From contig NZ_JAOPXQ010000098.1 in NCBI RefSeq assembly GCF_025965075.1, positions 1-41,403 of the forward strand: a stretch of 41,403 bases of DNA, written 5' to 3'. The notes beneath the pieces are model-generated. The model had not been told where the DNA came from. It was given only the letters and a program-made list of their open reading frames with translations, and made no database searches. This DNA is from Aeromicrobium sp. (GTDB lineage: Bacteria > Actinomycetota > Actinomycetes > Propionibacteriales > Nocardioidaceae). A program made the translations under genes and the position numbers. Positions 15,560 through 23,195 of this stretch are shown here, one piece after another; the first letter of the stretch is position 1; each line of letters begins with the position of its first letter.

Positions 15560-16348
15560 TCAGGCTCCGCCGACACCCCGTCCTCCGACGACCGCGGTGC
15601 CGTCGAGGTCCTCGTCGCGGACCGCCCTGGGCACCAGTCCGCCGCCGCGGAACGCCGCCGCGGTCAGCGCCGCCTGTCGAACGCTCGTCTCGACCAGCAG
15701 CCGTCCGCCGGGCGCCAGCCAGTCCCCCGCCGCGGCCGAGACCCGCCGGTGCAGGTCGACGCCGTCCGTGCCGCCGTCCAGCGCGACCCGAGGCTCGTGG
15801 TCCCGTGCCTCCGGCGGCATCAGCGCGATCGCGTCGGTGGGTACGTACGGGGCGTTGACCACCAGCAGGTCGACCCGGCCGCGCAGCGTCGTGGGCAGCG
15901 CGTCGAGAAGGTCGCCCGCCAGCACGGTCCCGCCCAGCGGCTCGACGTTGCGTCGCGCGCAGGCGACGGCGACCGGCTCGATGTCGGCGGCGTACAGCTC
16001 CAGTCCCGGGAGCCGGGCCGCCAGCGCGACGGCGACCGCCCCGGTGCCGCAGCACAGGTCGACCACGACCGACCCCGGCTCGAGCCCGCGCAGGCCCTCG
16101 CGGACGAGCACCCCCGTGCGGACCCGCGGCACGAAGACGCCGGGGTCCACCAGGATCCGCTGCCCGCAGAACTCGGCCCAGCCCACGACAACCTCGAGCG
16201 GCTCTCCGGCGACGCGGCGCACCAGCTTCGTCTCCAGCTCGTCCGGGGTCGGAGCCGACCCGAGGAGGATGCTCGCCTCGTCCTCGGCGAAGACGCTGCC
16301 GGCGGCGCGCAACCGCGCCACGATCTCGGCCTCGTCCATGCCGAACAT
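15560..16348 (-). CDS. PrmC/HemK-like protein N5-glutamine methyltransferase
   Basis: 262 residues. SAM-binding motif I is VVDLCCGTGAVAVALAA. The substrate motif, NPPY in true PrmC, is NAPY here (LLVVNAPYVPT), which I associate with the TIGR03704 subgroup of putative glutamine methyltransferases rather than the release-factor enzyme. The N-terminal helical region (LRRVAGEPLEVVVGWAEFCG) and FVPRVRTG match the PrmC layout. The ORF track start at 16897 runs through another gene; ATG 16348 (MFGMDEAEI) or 16339 are the real candidates. It is upstream of the RecQ-like gene in a two-gene operon and divergent from a small lipoprotein (47 bp). Substrate protein unknown. Confidence 0.85.
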   Translation of the reverse strand: MFGMDEAEIVARLRAAGSVFAEDEASILLGSAPTPDELETKLVRRVAGEPLEVVVGWAEFCGQRILVDPGVFVPRVRTGVLVREGLRGLEPGSVVVDLCCGTGAVAVALAARLPGLELYAADIEPVAVACARRNVEPLGGTVLAGDLLDALPTTLRGRVDLLVVNAPYVPTDAIALMPPEARDHEPRVALDGGTDGVDLHRRVSAAAGDWLAPGGRLLVETSVRQAALTAAAFRGGGLVPRAVRDEDLDGTAVVGGRGVGGA

Positions 16349-16395
16349 CGTGGCAGACGTTGGCGGCGCGTCATCCGATCGGCGACAGTGATCCC

Positions 16396-16770
16396 ATGCG
16401 ACCACGCCTCCTCGTGCCGGCACTCGTGCTGACCGCCGCCACCGCTGCGGCCTGCTCGGACGGGTCCGGCGAGACGCCGACGGTCCGGGTCGCTCCCGAC
16501 ACCCGGTGTGACCAGGACGACGCGTCGGACGATGCCAAGGACACTGTCGAGCGCGTCGGAGGACTGCGCACGGAGGACTTCGTCGTGAGGTTCGCCGAGA
16601 GCACCCGGCTGGGCGTCGTCGCGCTCGTGGACGGCGACATCGGCACGGCGTACGAACGGCTGCACGGGACGTACGGTGTCGCGGTCGTCGGCCGGAGCGA
16701 GGACAAGGACGCGGACCACGTGACGGGCTTCCAGCAGGTCCGCGAGCTGGTCGACGCGTTCTGCCGCTGA
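16396..16770 (+). CDS. Small predicted lipoprotein, function unknown
   Basis: 124 residues. MRPRLLVPALVLTAATAAAC is a lipoprotein signal peptide with lipobox AAAC, so the mature 105-residue protein should be anchored outside the membrane. Two more Cys (TRCDQDD and the penultimate-region FCR) could pair. No family recognised. The ORF track start is 12 codons earlier; ATG 16396 gives a normal signal peptide. Divergent from the methyltransferase, and followed by the duplicated tRNA-Val 3' region. Confidence 0.75.
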   Translation: MRPRLLVPALVLTAATAAACSDGSGETPTVRVAPDTRCDQDDASDDAKDTVERVGGLRTEDFVVRFAESTRLGVVALVDGDIGTAYERLHGTYGVAVVGRSEDKDADHVTGFQQVRELVDAFCR

Positions 16771-16776
16771 GCGGCC

Positions 16777-16855
16777 GTCCGAGCTCGACGATTGCCCCGA
16801 CCAAAGAGCAGTCAGGGCAACCGTCGATGGTGGGCGAAGAGGGACTCGATCCCCC
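16777..16855. repeat. Direct repeat copy A: truncated tRNA-Val 3' end plus terminator
   Basis: 79 bp, 137 bp left of copy B (16914-16992), differing at four positions by my reading (16784, 16791, 16808, 16850). It holds the downstream hairpin, the CCA, the acceptor 3' strand and the TPsiC arm of tRNA-Val but no anticodon or D arm. The T-loop carries a T-to-A change, so it is a dead fragment. Confidence 0.85.
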
Positions 16856-16913
16856 AAGCACTCCGCTGCGCTCCGTGCAGGGGGTACCCCCACCCAAGGG
16901 GTTCTCGTGCTCG

Positions 16914-16992
16914 GTCCGAGATCGACGGTTGCCCCGACCAAAGAACAGTCAGGGCAACCGTCGATGGTGGGCGAAGAGGGACTCGAACCCCC
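16914..16992. repeat. Direct repeat copy B, within the intact tRNA-Val
   Basis: The intact partner of copy A. Its right part is the 3' end of the functional tRNA-Val; its left part is the terminator hairpin. The 58 bp between the copies contains the palindrome GGGGGTACCCCC. Confidence 0.85.
16921..16965 (-). terminator. Terminator-like hairpin after tRNA-Val
   Basis: ATCGACGGTTGCCC (16921-16934) and its exact complement (16952-16965) form a 14-bp stem with a 17-nt loop directly behind the tRNA CCA end. No clear T-tract. Copy A carries a version with two stem mismatches. Confidence 0.55.
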
Positions 16993-17041
16993 GACCTTCC
17001 GGGTGTAAACCGGATGCTCTAACCAACTGAGCTATTCGCCC
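16965..17041 (-). tRNA. tRNA-Val (anticodon TAC), CCA encoded
   Basis: Minus-strand cloverleaf: acceptor GGGCGAA/TTCGCCC, D arm AGCTCAGTTGGTTAGAGC, anticodon stem TCCGG/CCGGA with loop TTTACAC (anticodon TAC), T arm GGGGGTTCGAGTCCC, discriminator A followed by CCA. Body 74 nt (16968-17041). A TAACGT at 17062-17057 may be its -10 element. Confidence 0.97.
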
Positions 17042-17257
17042 TCAGGACCAGGCGAAACGTTACCGCAGTCGCGCCGTTCGCCCCGAATTCTCGGGGGCCC
17101 CACCACGCAAAGGCCACGACTGCCAAGGTCTCGGGTCCCTGGCAGCCGCAGCAACCTCATCAAACCGCATCGCCGGGGCGAGGCGCAGCCAATTGCGGAG
17201 ATTGAACGCCTTGTGCGGCACTTTTCTCAGAAAGGAACGCCTCAGGGACGGCCTGTC
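17042..17257. other. Intergenic region upstream of tRNA-Val
   Basis: 216 bp between the tRNA and the ahpE stop. It holds the probable tRNA promoter (TAACGT) and otherwise no ORF or strong repeat that I can see. Confidence 0.5.
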
Positions 17258-17716
17258 TCAGGAAAGGCCGGCCAGGGCGGTGCGGTAGTCGCCGAGATCG
17301 CGCGCCTCGCCGATCCCGTTGACGACCTGCCACTGCAGGATGCCCTCACGATCGATCACGAACGTGCCGCGGTTGGGCGCGCCGGCACCGTCGTTGAAGG
17401 TGCCGTACGCCCGCGACACGTCGCCGTGCGGCCAGAAGTCGCTGAGCACCGAGAACGTGTAGCCGTCCCGCTCCGCGAAGGCCCGGTTGGAGAAGAAGTG
17501 GTCGCACGAGACCGCCAGGATCTCGGCGTCCTCGGTCTGGAACTCACCGAGGTTGTCACGGAGCTCGCACAGCTCACCGGTGCAGATGCCGCTGAAGGCG
17601 AAGGGGAAGAAGACCAGCACGACGTTCTTGCCGCGGAACGACGACAGCGAGATGTCCTCGCCGTGCTGGTTCTTGAGGGTGAAGTCGGGTGCCTTGTCTC
17701 CGATGCTGAGTGTCAT
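17258..17716 (-). CDS. ahpE: AhpE-type peroxiredoxin
   Basis: 152 residues. Thioredoxin-fold peroxidase with peroxidatic Cys45 in FPFAFSGICTGELC, second Cys at 50, and the conserved Arg in NRGTF; LLSDFWPHG is replaced by VLSDFWPHGDVSRAYG, very close to the M. tuberculosis AhpE signature. Reduces H2O2, organic peroxides and peroxynitrite in the cytoplasm, probably recharged by a mycothiol/mycoredoxin or thioredoxin route. Neighbouring DUF3052 and aceE keep the Rv2238c-Rv2241 order. TACGCT 7 nt before the ATG suggests a leaderless promoter. A second Cys five residues after Cp, absent from Mtb AhpE, could change its recycling. Confidence 0.94.
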   Translation of the reverse strand: MTLSIGDKAPDFTLKNQHGEDISLSSFRGKNVVLVFFPFAFSGICTGELCELRDNLGEFQTEDAEILAVSCDHFFSNRAFAERDGYTFSVLSDFWPHGDVSRAYGTFNDGAGAPNRGTFVIDREGILQWQVVNGIGEARDLGDYRTALAGLS

Positions 17717-17723
17717 GCCCAGC

Positions 17724-17729
17724 AGCGTA
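17724..17729 (-). promoter_or_regulatory. -10 element, leaderless promoter of ahpE
   Basis: Minus-strand TACGCT with a 7-nt spacer before ATG 17716. Confidence 0.5.
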
Positions 17730-17737
17730 GGGGCACC

Positions 17738-18124
17738 TCAGCGCTTGTGCGCCGTGAGTCTCGTCGCAGCCCATTCGGCCGTCGCCGCGGACGTCGTCGT
17801 GACTGACAACCCCGCGATCTCCGCCGCCTCGACCACATCGGCGCCCGGGACGTAGTTGTCACGCCCCACCTTCGGCGTGAGCAGCCACACCGAGCCGCCC
17901 TCGATCAGGTCCTGGAGGGAGTCGACCAGCGCATCGGTGAGATCACCGTCGCCGTCGCGCCACCAGAGGATGACACCTTCAACATCATCGCCGTGGTCGC
18001 CGTCCACCAAGTTGTGACCGGTGTGACGCTCGACCTCGACACGAAGCTCCTCGTCGACGTCCTCATCCCAGCCAAGCTCCTGGATGACGGTGTCAGGACC
18101 GAAGCCCAGCTTGCCCGCGTCCAC
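17738..18124 (-). CDS. DUF3052 family protein
   Basis: 128 residues, acidic. LGFGPDTVIQELGWDEDVDEELR and VEGVILWWRDGDGDLTDALVD are the hallmark blocks of DUF3052, an actinobacterial family found beside aceE. Function unknown. GTG 18124 has GGGAG about 9 nt upstream. The leader also carries a perfect 8-bp hairpin with a GAAA tetraloop (18152-18171). It is divergent from aceE, which may mean shared control. The codon use is less GC-rich than the neighbours near its 3' half. Confidence 0.9.
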   Translation of the reverse strand: MDAGKLGFGPDTVIQELGWDEDVDEELRVEVERHTGHNLVDGDHGDDVEGVILWWRDGDGDLTDALVDSLQDLIEGGSVWLLTPKVGRDNYVPGADVVEAAEIAGLSVTTTSAATAEWAATRLTAHKR

Positions 18125-18151
18125 CGGTATGTCTCCCTTACGTTCGTCGAA

Positions 18152-18171
18152 AACCTACTGAAAAGTAGGTT
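18152..18171. promoter_or_regulatory. Hairpin or operator AACCTACT-GAAA-AGTAGGTT between DUF3052 and aceE
   Basis: A perfect 8-bp inverted repeat around GAAA in a locally AT-rich stretch between two divergent genes. As DNA it has the shape of a dimeric repressor site; as minus-strand RNA it is a hairpin in the DUF3052 leader. Which one matters cannot be told from sequence. Confidence 0.6.
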
Positions 18172-18251
18172 CGTCAGCACGGTTGCCGGTATCACAGTAG
18201 CGAACCCGAGGTGGAATGATGGACACGTCCACAAGACACTTGGGAGTCAAC

Positions 18252-21008
18252 ATGCCGCAATCCGGCCACGAACGTCCGCCAGTCATCCATGAAGGTCTCC
18301 CGACCCAACTGCCTGACATCGATCCGGAGGAGACGGCAGAGTGGGTCAGCTCGCTCGACGAGATGGTCGACAGCCGCGGGCGGAGCCGTGCTCGCTACGT
18401 CATGCTCAAGCTGCTGGAGCGTGCCCGCGAGCAGAACGTCGGGGTGCCCGCGCTGCGCAGCACCGACTTCATCAACACGATCCCGCCGGAGCGTGAGCCC
18501 TGGTTCCCCGGCAACGAGGCGATCGAGCGCCGCATCCGCGCCTACATCCGCTGGAACGCCGCCGTCATGGTGTCGCGCGCCAACCGTCCCGGCCTCGGCG
18601 TCGGCGGCCACATCGCGTCCTACCAGTCGGCCGCGAGCCTGTACGAGGTCGGCTTCAACCACTTCTTCAAGGGCAAGGACCACCCCGGTGGCGGCGACCA
18701 GATCTACTTCCAGGGACACGCCGCGCCCGGGATCTACGCCCGGTCGTTCCTCGAGGGCGGCCTGAGCGAGACGCAGCTCGACCGCTTCCGCCAGGAGCAC
18801 TCCCACGGCGCCGGCAACGGCCTGTCGTCCTACCCGCACCCACGGCTCATGAGCGACTACTGGGAGTTCCCGACGGTCTCGATGGGACTCGGCGCGATCA
18901 ACTCGATCTACCAGGCCCGCTTCAACCGCTACCTGCACAACCGCGGCATCAAGGACACGAGCCAGCAGCACGTGTGGACGTTCCTCGGCGACGGCGAGAT
19001 GGGTGAGCCGGAGTCCCTCGGCGCGATCGGCATCGCCGCCCGCGAGGAGCTCGACAACCTGACGTTCGTCGTCAACTGCAACCTGCAGCAGCTCGACGGT
19101 CCGGTGCGCGGCAACGGCAAGATCATCCAGGAGCTCGAGTCCTACTTCCGCGGCGCGGGCTGGAACGTCATCAAGGTCGTGTGGGGCCGCGAGTGGGACG
19201 ACCTGCTGGCCCGCGACTCCGACGGCGTCCTGGTCAACCAGATGAACCGCACGCCCGACGGCGAGTTCCAGACCCTCTCGGTCGAGACCGGCGCCTACAA
19301 CCGTGAGCACTTCTTCGGCCCCGACCCGCGCCTGCGGGCGATGGTCGAGCACCTCTCCGACGCCGACATCGAGCGGCTCCCACGCGGTGGCCACGACTAC
19401 CGCAAGGTCTACGCCGCGTTCGAGGCCGCGCAGAAGCACACCGGCCAGCCGACCGTGATCCTGGCGCACACCATCAAGGGCTGGCTGCTGGAGTCCTTCG
19501 CGGGACGCAACGCCACACACCAGATGAAGAAGCTCACCAAGGACGACCTCAAGGGATTCCGCGACCGGCTCAACATCCCGATCTCCGACGCCCAGATCGA
19601 CGGGGACAGCCTCCCGCCGTTCTACCACCCGGGTGAGGGCAGCGAGGAGATCCAGTACATGAAGGCCCGTCGGGAGGCGCTCGGTGGCTCGCTGCCCAAG
19701 CGCGTCGTCAACCCGACGAGTGTCAAGCTGCCCGAGGACAAGGTCTTCGACGAGCTCAAGAAGGGCTCGGGCAAGCAGCAGATCGCCACGACGATGGCGT
19801 TCGTCCGCCTCCTGCGCGATCTCATGAAGGACCCCGAGATCGGCCCGCGGATCGTCCCGATCGCGCCGGACGAGTACCGCACGTTCGGCATGGACTCGAT
19901 GTTCCCGTCCGCCAAGATCTACAACCCGGCCGGGCAGCAGTACGACTCGGTCGACCGCAAGCTCCTGCTGGCGTACAAGGAGTCGGCCCAGGGCCAGCTC
20001 CTGCACGAGGGCATCAGCGAGGCCGGTGCCATGGCCTCGGCGATCGCGGCCGGCAGCGCGTACTCGACACACGGCGAGCCGATGATCCCGGTCTACCTGT
20101 TCTACTCGATGTTCGGCTTCCAGCGCACCGCCGACTCGATCTGGGCGATGGCCGACCAGCTGGCCCGCGGCTTCCTGATCGGCGCCACCGCCGGCCGGAC
20201 GACGCTGACCGGCGAGGGCCTGCAGCACGCCGACGGCCACTCGCCGCTGATCGCGCAGACCAACCCGGCGGTCGTGCACTACGACCCCGCGTTCAGCTTC
20301 GAGATCAGCCACATCGTCAAGTACGGCCTCGAGCGGATGTACGGCACGAGCGACTCGTTCCCGCACGGCGAGGACATCATCTTCTACATCACGGTCTACA
20401 ACGAGGCCTTCAACCAGCCCGCTGAGCCGGACGACGTCGATGTCGAGGGGATCCTCAAGGGCGCGTACGTCTATCGCAAGGCGACCGGTGGTGACGCGAC
20501 CGCGCGCATCATGGCGTCGGGCGTCTCGGTCCCGTGGGCGCTCAAGGCCCAGGAGATCCTGGCGAACGACTACGACGTCGCCGCCGACGTCTGGTCCGTC
20601 ACGTCGTGGAACGAGCTGGCCCGCGACGCCGTCGCCGCCGAGAAGTGGAACCTCAACAACCCCGGCGAGTACAGCCGGATGCCCTACATCACGGCCCGGC
20701 TGATGGACACGTCCGCCGTCACGGTCGCGGTGAGCGACTACATGCGAGCCGTGCCCGACCAGATCGCCCGCTGGGTGCCCGGGCCGTGGCAGTCGCTCGG
20801 CACGGACGGCTTCGGCTTCGCGGACACGCGCGCCGCGGCTCGTCGGACGTTCCAGGTCGACGCTGAGTCGATCGTCGTGTCGGTCCTGCAGACGCTCGCG
20901 CAGAAGGGCAGCGTCCCGGCGGAGACAGCTCGTCAGGCATTCACCAGGTTCCGGATCGACGATCCGACTGCCGTCGCAGGGGTGGCCCAGGAGGGTGGCG
21001 ACGCCTGA
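18252..21008 (+). CDS. aceE: Pyruvate dehydrogenase E1 component, homodimeric type
   Basis: 918 residues. Converts pyruvate with thiamine diphosphate and passes the acetyl group to the lipoyl E2. Landmarks: [12 protein letters not shown] and PWFPG near the N-terminus, [11 protein letters not shown] and [28 protein letters not shown], the TPP motif [10 protein letters not shown] (246-255) with [14 protein letters not shown], and the C-terminal transketolase-like domain. Start: GGGAG 5 nt before ATG 18252; the 11 codons between ATG 18219 and here contain rare ACA, AGA and TTG codons, so the longer start is less likely. E2 and E3 genes are not adjacent, as usual in actinobacteria. The 942-residue antisense ORF is a shadow. 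Confidence 0.96.
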   Translation: MPQSGHERPPVIHEGLPTQLPDIDPEETAEWVSSLDEMVDSRGRSRARYVMLKLLERAREQNVGVPALRSTDFINTIPPEREPWFPGNEAIERRIRAYIRWNAAVMVSRANRPGLGVGGHIASYQSAASLYEVGFNHFFKGKDHPGGGDQIYFQGHAAPGIYARSFLEGGLSETQLDRFRQEHSHGAGNGLSSYPHPRLMSDYWEFPTVSMGLGAINSIYQARFNRYLHNRGIKDTSQQHVWTFLGDGEMGEPESLGAIGIAAREELDNLTFVVNCNLQQLDGPVRGNGKIIQELESYFRGAGWNVIKVVWGREWDDLLARDSDGVLVNQMNRTPDGEFQTLSVETGAYNREHFFGPDPRLRAMVEHLSDADIERLPRGGHDYRKVYAAFEAAQKHTGQPTVILAHTIKGWLLESFAGRNATHQMKKLTKDDLKGFRDRLNIPISDAQIDGDSLPPFYHPGEGSEEIQYMKARREALGGSLPKRVVNPTSVKLPEDKVFDELKKGSGKQQIATTMAFVRLLRDLMKDPEIGPRIVPIAPDEYRTFGMDSMFPSAKIYNPAGQQYDSVDRKLLLAYKESAQGQLLHEGISEAGAMASAIAAGSAYSTHGEPMIPVYLFYSMFGFQRTADSIWAMADQLARGFLIGATAGRTTLTGEGLQHADGHSPLIAQTNPAVVHYDPAFSFEISHIVKYGLERMYGTSDSFPHGEDIIFYITVYNEAFNQPAEPDDVDVEGILKGAYVYRKATGGDATARIMASGVSVPWALKAQEILANDYDVAADVWSVTSWNELARDAVAAEKWNLNNPGEYSRMPYITARLMDTSAVTVAVSDYMRAVPDQIARWVPGPWQSLGTDGFGFADTRAAARRTFQVDAESIVVSVLQTLAQKGSVPAETARQAFTRFRIDDPTAVAGVAQEGGDA

Positions 21009-21043
21009 CCGCGGCCTCACAAGAGACTCTCAGTCGCGACCCT

Positions 21044-21049
21044 TAGGAT
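21044..21049 (+). promoter_or_regulatory. -10 element, probable promoter of the PAP2 gene
   Basis: TAGGAT with a 7-nt spacer before ATG 21057, favouring that start over ATG 21048. Confidence 0.45.
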
Positions 21050-21056
21050 GTCGCTC

Positions 21057-22139
21057 ATGCTTCGTTGGCCCTACACCTTTGCGGTGTGTCTCTCCGCGAT
21101 CGTGGGTGCCACGGCCATCTGGGCCTCGCAGCACTACGACGTGCCAATGCGTGACCCCGACGGATTCCTCGGGCCGGCCTACATCCGCCTGCCGCTGATC
21201 GCCGTGCTGTTCTTCGCGGTCGGCATCGTGCCGTCGGCGATCCGGAACGTCGGGATCCGCCACTGCCTCGCCGAGATCCGCCGGATCTGGCGGGAGGAGT
21301 GGAACTGGCGTCGCGTCGGCAACATCCTGGCCGGGCTGATCTCGTTCTACATCTGCTACGTCAGCTACCGGAACCTCAAGAGCGACCTGCCGCAGGTGCG
21401 TAGCCACCGGTACGACAAGGAGCTGCTGGACCTCGACAACTGGATGTCGTTCGGCCACGACCCGGCCCGGCTGCTGCACGACTTCCTCGGCACGAGCTTC
21501 TCGGCGCAGGTCCTGTCGGTCATCTACGTCGCCTATCTCCCGCTGATCCCGCTGACCCTCGGCGCGTTCCTCGTGTGGGGCAAGGACATGTCGCTGGGCG
21601 CCTGGTACGCCACGGCGCTGAGCCTCAACTGGGTGCTCGGCGTCATGAGCTACTACAGCCTGCCCACGCTCGGCCCCGCGTTCTACGAGCCGCAGCGCTT
21701 CCTCGACCTGCCCGACACGAGCGCCGCCCAGCTGCAGAGATCGCTGTTCAGGGCGGCCGGGCGGTTCTACCAGGACCCCTCGGGCGGCAGCACGTACGGC
21801 ATCGCCGGCTTCGCCTCGCTGCACGTGTCCGTCGTGGTGTCGGCGTGCCTGTTCCTGCGCGCCACCCGGCAGAAGCGGGCCATCCAGATCATCGGCTGGG
21901 TCTACCTCGGCCTGGTCGTGCTCGCGACGGTCTACTTCGGCTGGCACTACATCGCCGACGTCTTCGCCGGCGCGTTCATCGGCTGGGCCGCCGTCGTGAT
22001 CGGTGCCTGGGCCACCGGCAACACCAAGTGGCAGAAGCGTCGCAGACTGGTGGAGGTGTCGGCGGCCGCCGGGGCGGCCGAGACGGCTCCTCACGGGGAT
22101 CCGACGCCCGGTCAGGTCCCGGCCGAGCGGTCCCGCTGA
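21057..22139 (+). CDS. PAP2-superfamily membrane protein, inositolphosphotransferase/Aur1-like
   Basis: 360 residues with about six membrane helices. The phosphatase-type motifs are FASLHVSV (the SxxH block) and YFGWHYIADVFAGAFIGW (the HxxxD block), the pattern of the PAP2 branch that includes yeast inositol phosphorylceramide synthase and actinobacterial relatives. It acts on lipid-phosphate head groups at the membrane; in actinobacteria the family may transfer inositol phosphate or dephosphorylate polyprenyl or phosphatidyl lipids. The C-terminal 35 residues are Ala/Pro/Glu-rich and probably disordered. It lies between aceE and a convergent alpha/beta hydrolase. Confidence 0.85.
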   Translation: MLRWPYTFAVCLSAIVGATAIWASQHYDVPMRDPDGFLGPAYIRLPLIAVLFFAVGIVPSAIRNVGIRHCLAEIRRIWREEWNWRRVGNILAGLISFYICYVSYRNLKSDLPQVRSHRYDKELLDLDNWMSFGHDPARLLHDFLGTSFSAQVLSVIYVAYLPLIPLTLGAFLVWGKDMSLGAWYATALSLNWVLGVMSYYSLPTLGPAFYEPQRFLDLPDTSAAQLQRSLFRAAGRFYQDPSGGSTYGIAGFASLHVSVVVSACLFLRATRQKRAIQIIGWVYLGLVVLATVYFGWHYIADVFAGAFIGWAAVVIGAWATGNTKWQKRRRLVEVSAAAGAAETAPHGDPTPGQVPAERSR

Positions 22140-22151
22140 CCGTCGCCGGCG

Positions 22152-22171
22152 CCGCGATCAGCTGATCGCGG
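22152..22171. terminator. Perfect 20-bp palindrome between PAP2 and hydrolase genes
   Basis: CCGCGATCAG followed directly by CTGATCGCGG. It overlaps the hydrolase stop and follows the PAP2 stop by 12 bp. With no loop it would fold as a hairpin only by opening its centre; it may be a bidirectional terminator or a protein site. Confidence 0.4.
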
Positions 22172-23105
22172 GCTCGACCGCGACCGGCGGAACGCTCTCC
22201 AGCTCGTACGTGTCGCCGCGGCGCAGCAGCGCCCGCCACCTGCCGCGGTGGTAGTGCGCCGGCTCGGTGGACGCGACGAACTCCGTCACGATCCGGCAGA
22301 ACTCCTCGGGGTGGTCCCGGTGCGGGAAGTGCCCCGCGTCCGGGAGCACGTGGACGTCGGACACCTGCGTCGGCGCGAGGTCGGCGTGCGAGGACGGGAT
22401 GACCATGTCCTCGCGGCCCCAGATGACCAGCACCGGCATGAGCCGGGCGAGGTAGCTGCGGTCGGTCATCGTCACGAACTGCCCGCGCCAGTCCAGGACG
22501 TGGCTCGTGACCCGCTGCACGGCCGTACGCTGTGCCGGATCGGCGAGCGCCTCGTAGATGCGCGCCACCTCGTCGAGGTCCCGCGTGGCGCTGATCGGCA
22601 GCCGCGACAGCGACCGCAGCGCGCCGGCGACGGCGGGGCGCCACGGGCGGAACGTCGCCGCCGCGATGGCCAGGCCGCTGCCCGGGATCGTCAGGAGGCG
22701 GATCAGCGGGCTGACCTCCTTGCCGAGACCCCCCGTCGACACCAGCACGACCCGCTCGGTCCGGTCGGGGAACTGGTAGGCGAACTGCATCGCGACACCC
22801 CCGCCGAAGCTGTGGCCGACGACCGTGACCTTGTCGATGCCGAGCACCGTGAGCAGGTCCCGCATGCCGTTGGCGTAGCCGCCGAGCGAGTAGTCCGCGT
22901 TGGGCTTGTCGGACTCGCCGTGGCCGAGCAGGTCCGGGGCGATGACGGTGTAGTGCTCGGCCAGGGCCGGCACGACCTCGTCCCACGTGGACGAGTCGCA
23001 GGCCAGCCCGTGCAGGAGCAGCAGGGCCGGGCCGGAGCCCGAGATCCGGAACGCTCGACGGTAGCCGTGCACCACGACGTACTGGACGTCTCCCGGGCTC
23101 TCCAT
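22158..23105 (-). CDS. Alpha/beta hydrolase
   Basis: 315 residues. Nucleophile elbow GHSFGG with oxyanion segment LLLHGLACDSSTW, acid in VIWGREDMVIP and catalytic His in DAGHFPHRDHPEEF, so the triad is complete. The family covers esterases, lipases and haloalkane dehalogenase-like enzymes; substrate cannot be assigned. Residues 275-315 extend past the fold (YHRGRWRALLRRGDTYELES). Its leaderless promoter lies back to back with that of the ACP fusion gene (90 bp between starts), so the two may be coexpressed. Confidence 0.88.
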   Translation of the reverse strand: MESPGDVQYVVVHGYRRAFRISGSGPALLLLHGLACDSSTWDEVVPALAEHYTVIAPDLLGHGESDKPNADYSLGGYANGMRDLLTVLGIDKVTVVGHSFGGGVAMQFAYQFPDRTERVVLVSTGGLGKEVSPLIRLLTIPGSGLAIAAATFRPWRPAVAGALRSLSRLPISATRDLDEVARIYEALADPAQRTAVQRVTSHVLDWRGQFVTMTDRSYLARLMPVLVIWGREDMVIPSSHADLAPTQVSDVHVLPDAGHFPHRDHPEEFCRIVTEFVASTEPAHYHRGRWRALLRRGDTYELESVPPVAVEPAIS

Positions 23106-23111
23106 CGGCCC

Positions 23112-23117
23112 ATCCTA
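23112..23117 (-). promoter_or_regulatory. -10 element, leaderless promoter of the alpha/beta hydrolase
   Basis: Minus-strand TAGGAT, 6 nt before ATG 23105. Confidence 0.55.
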
Positions 23118-23183
23118 GGGTCGGCCTCGGCGGGGCGCGTGCCGAACCCCGGTCGGGGCGCCGTGACGCCGCCCACGCCTCGA

Positions 23184-23189
23184 TAGACT
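23184..23189 (+). promoter_or_regulatory. -10 element, leaderless promoter of the ACP fusion gene
   Basis: TAGACT, 6 nt before GTG 23196; divergent from the hydrolase promoter. Confidence 0.55.
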
Positions 23190-23195
23190 GGGCGG

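Noticed and set aside
16792-17030. ORFs with repeated WWAKRDSNPRP-like peptides
   Set aside because: These are translations of the tRNA-Val T arm and its duplicate, a common false gene call.
18192-21020. 942-aa antisense ORF opposite aceE
   Set aside because: Composition of a mirrored frame and no recognisable motifs; aceE is certain.
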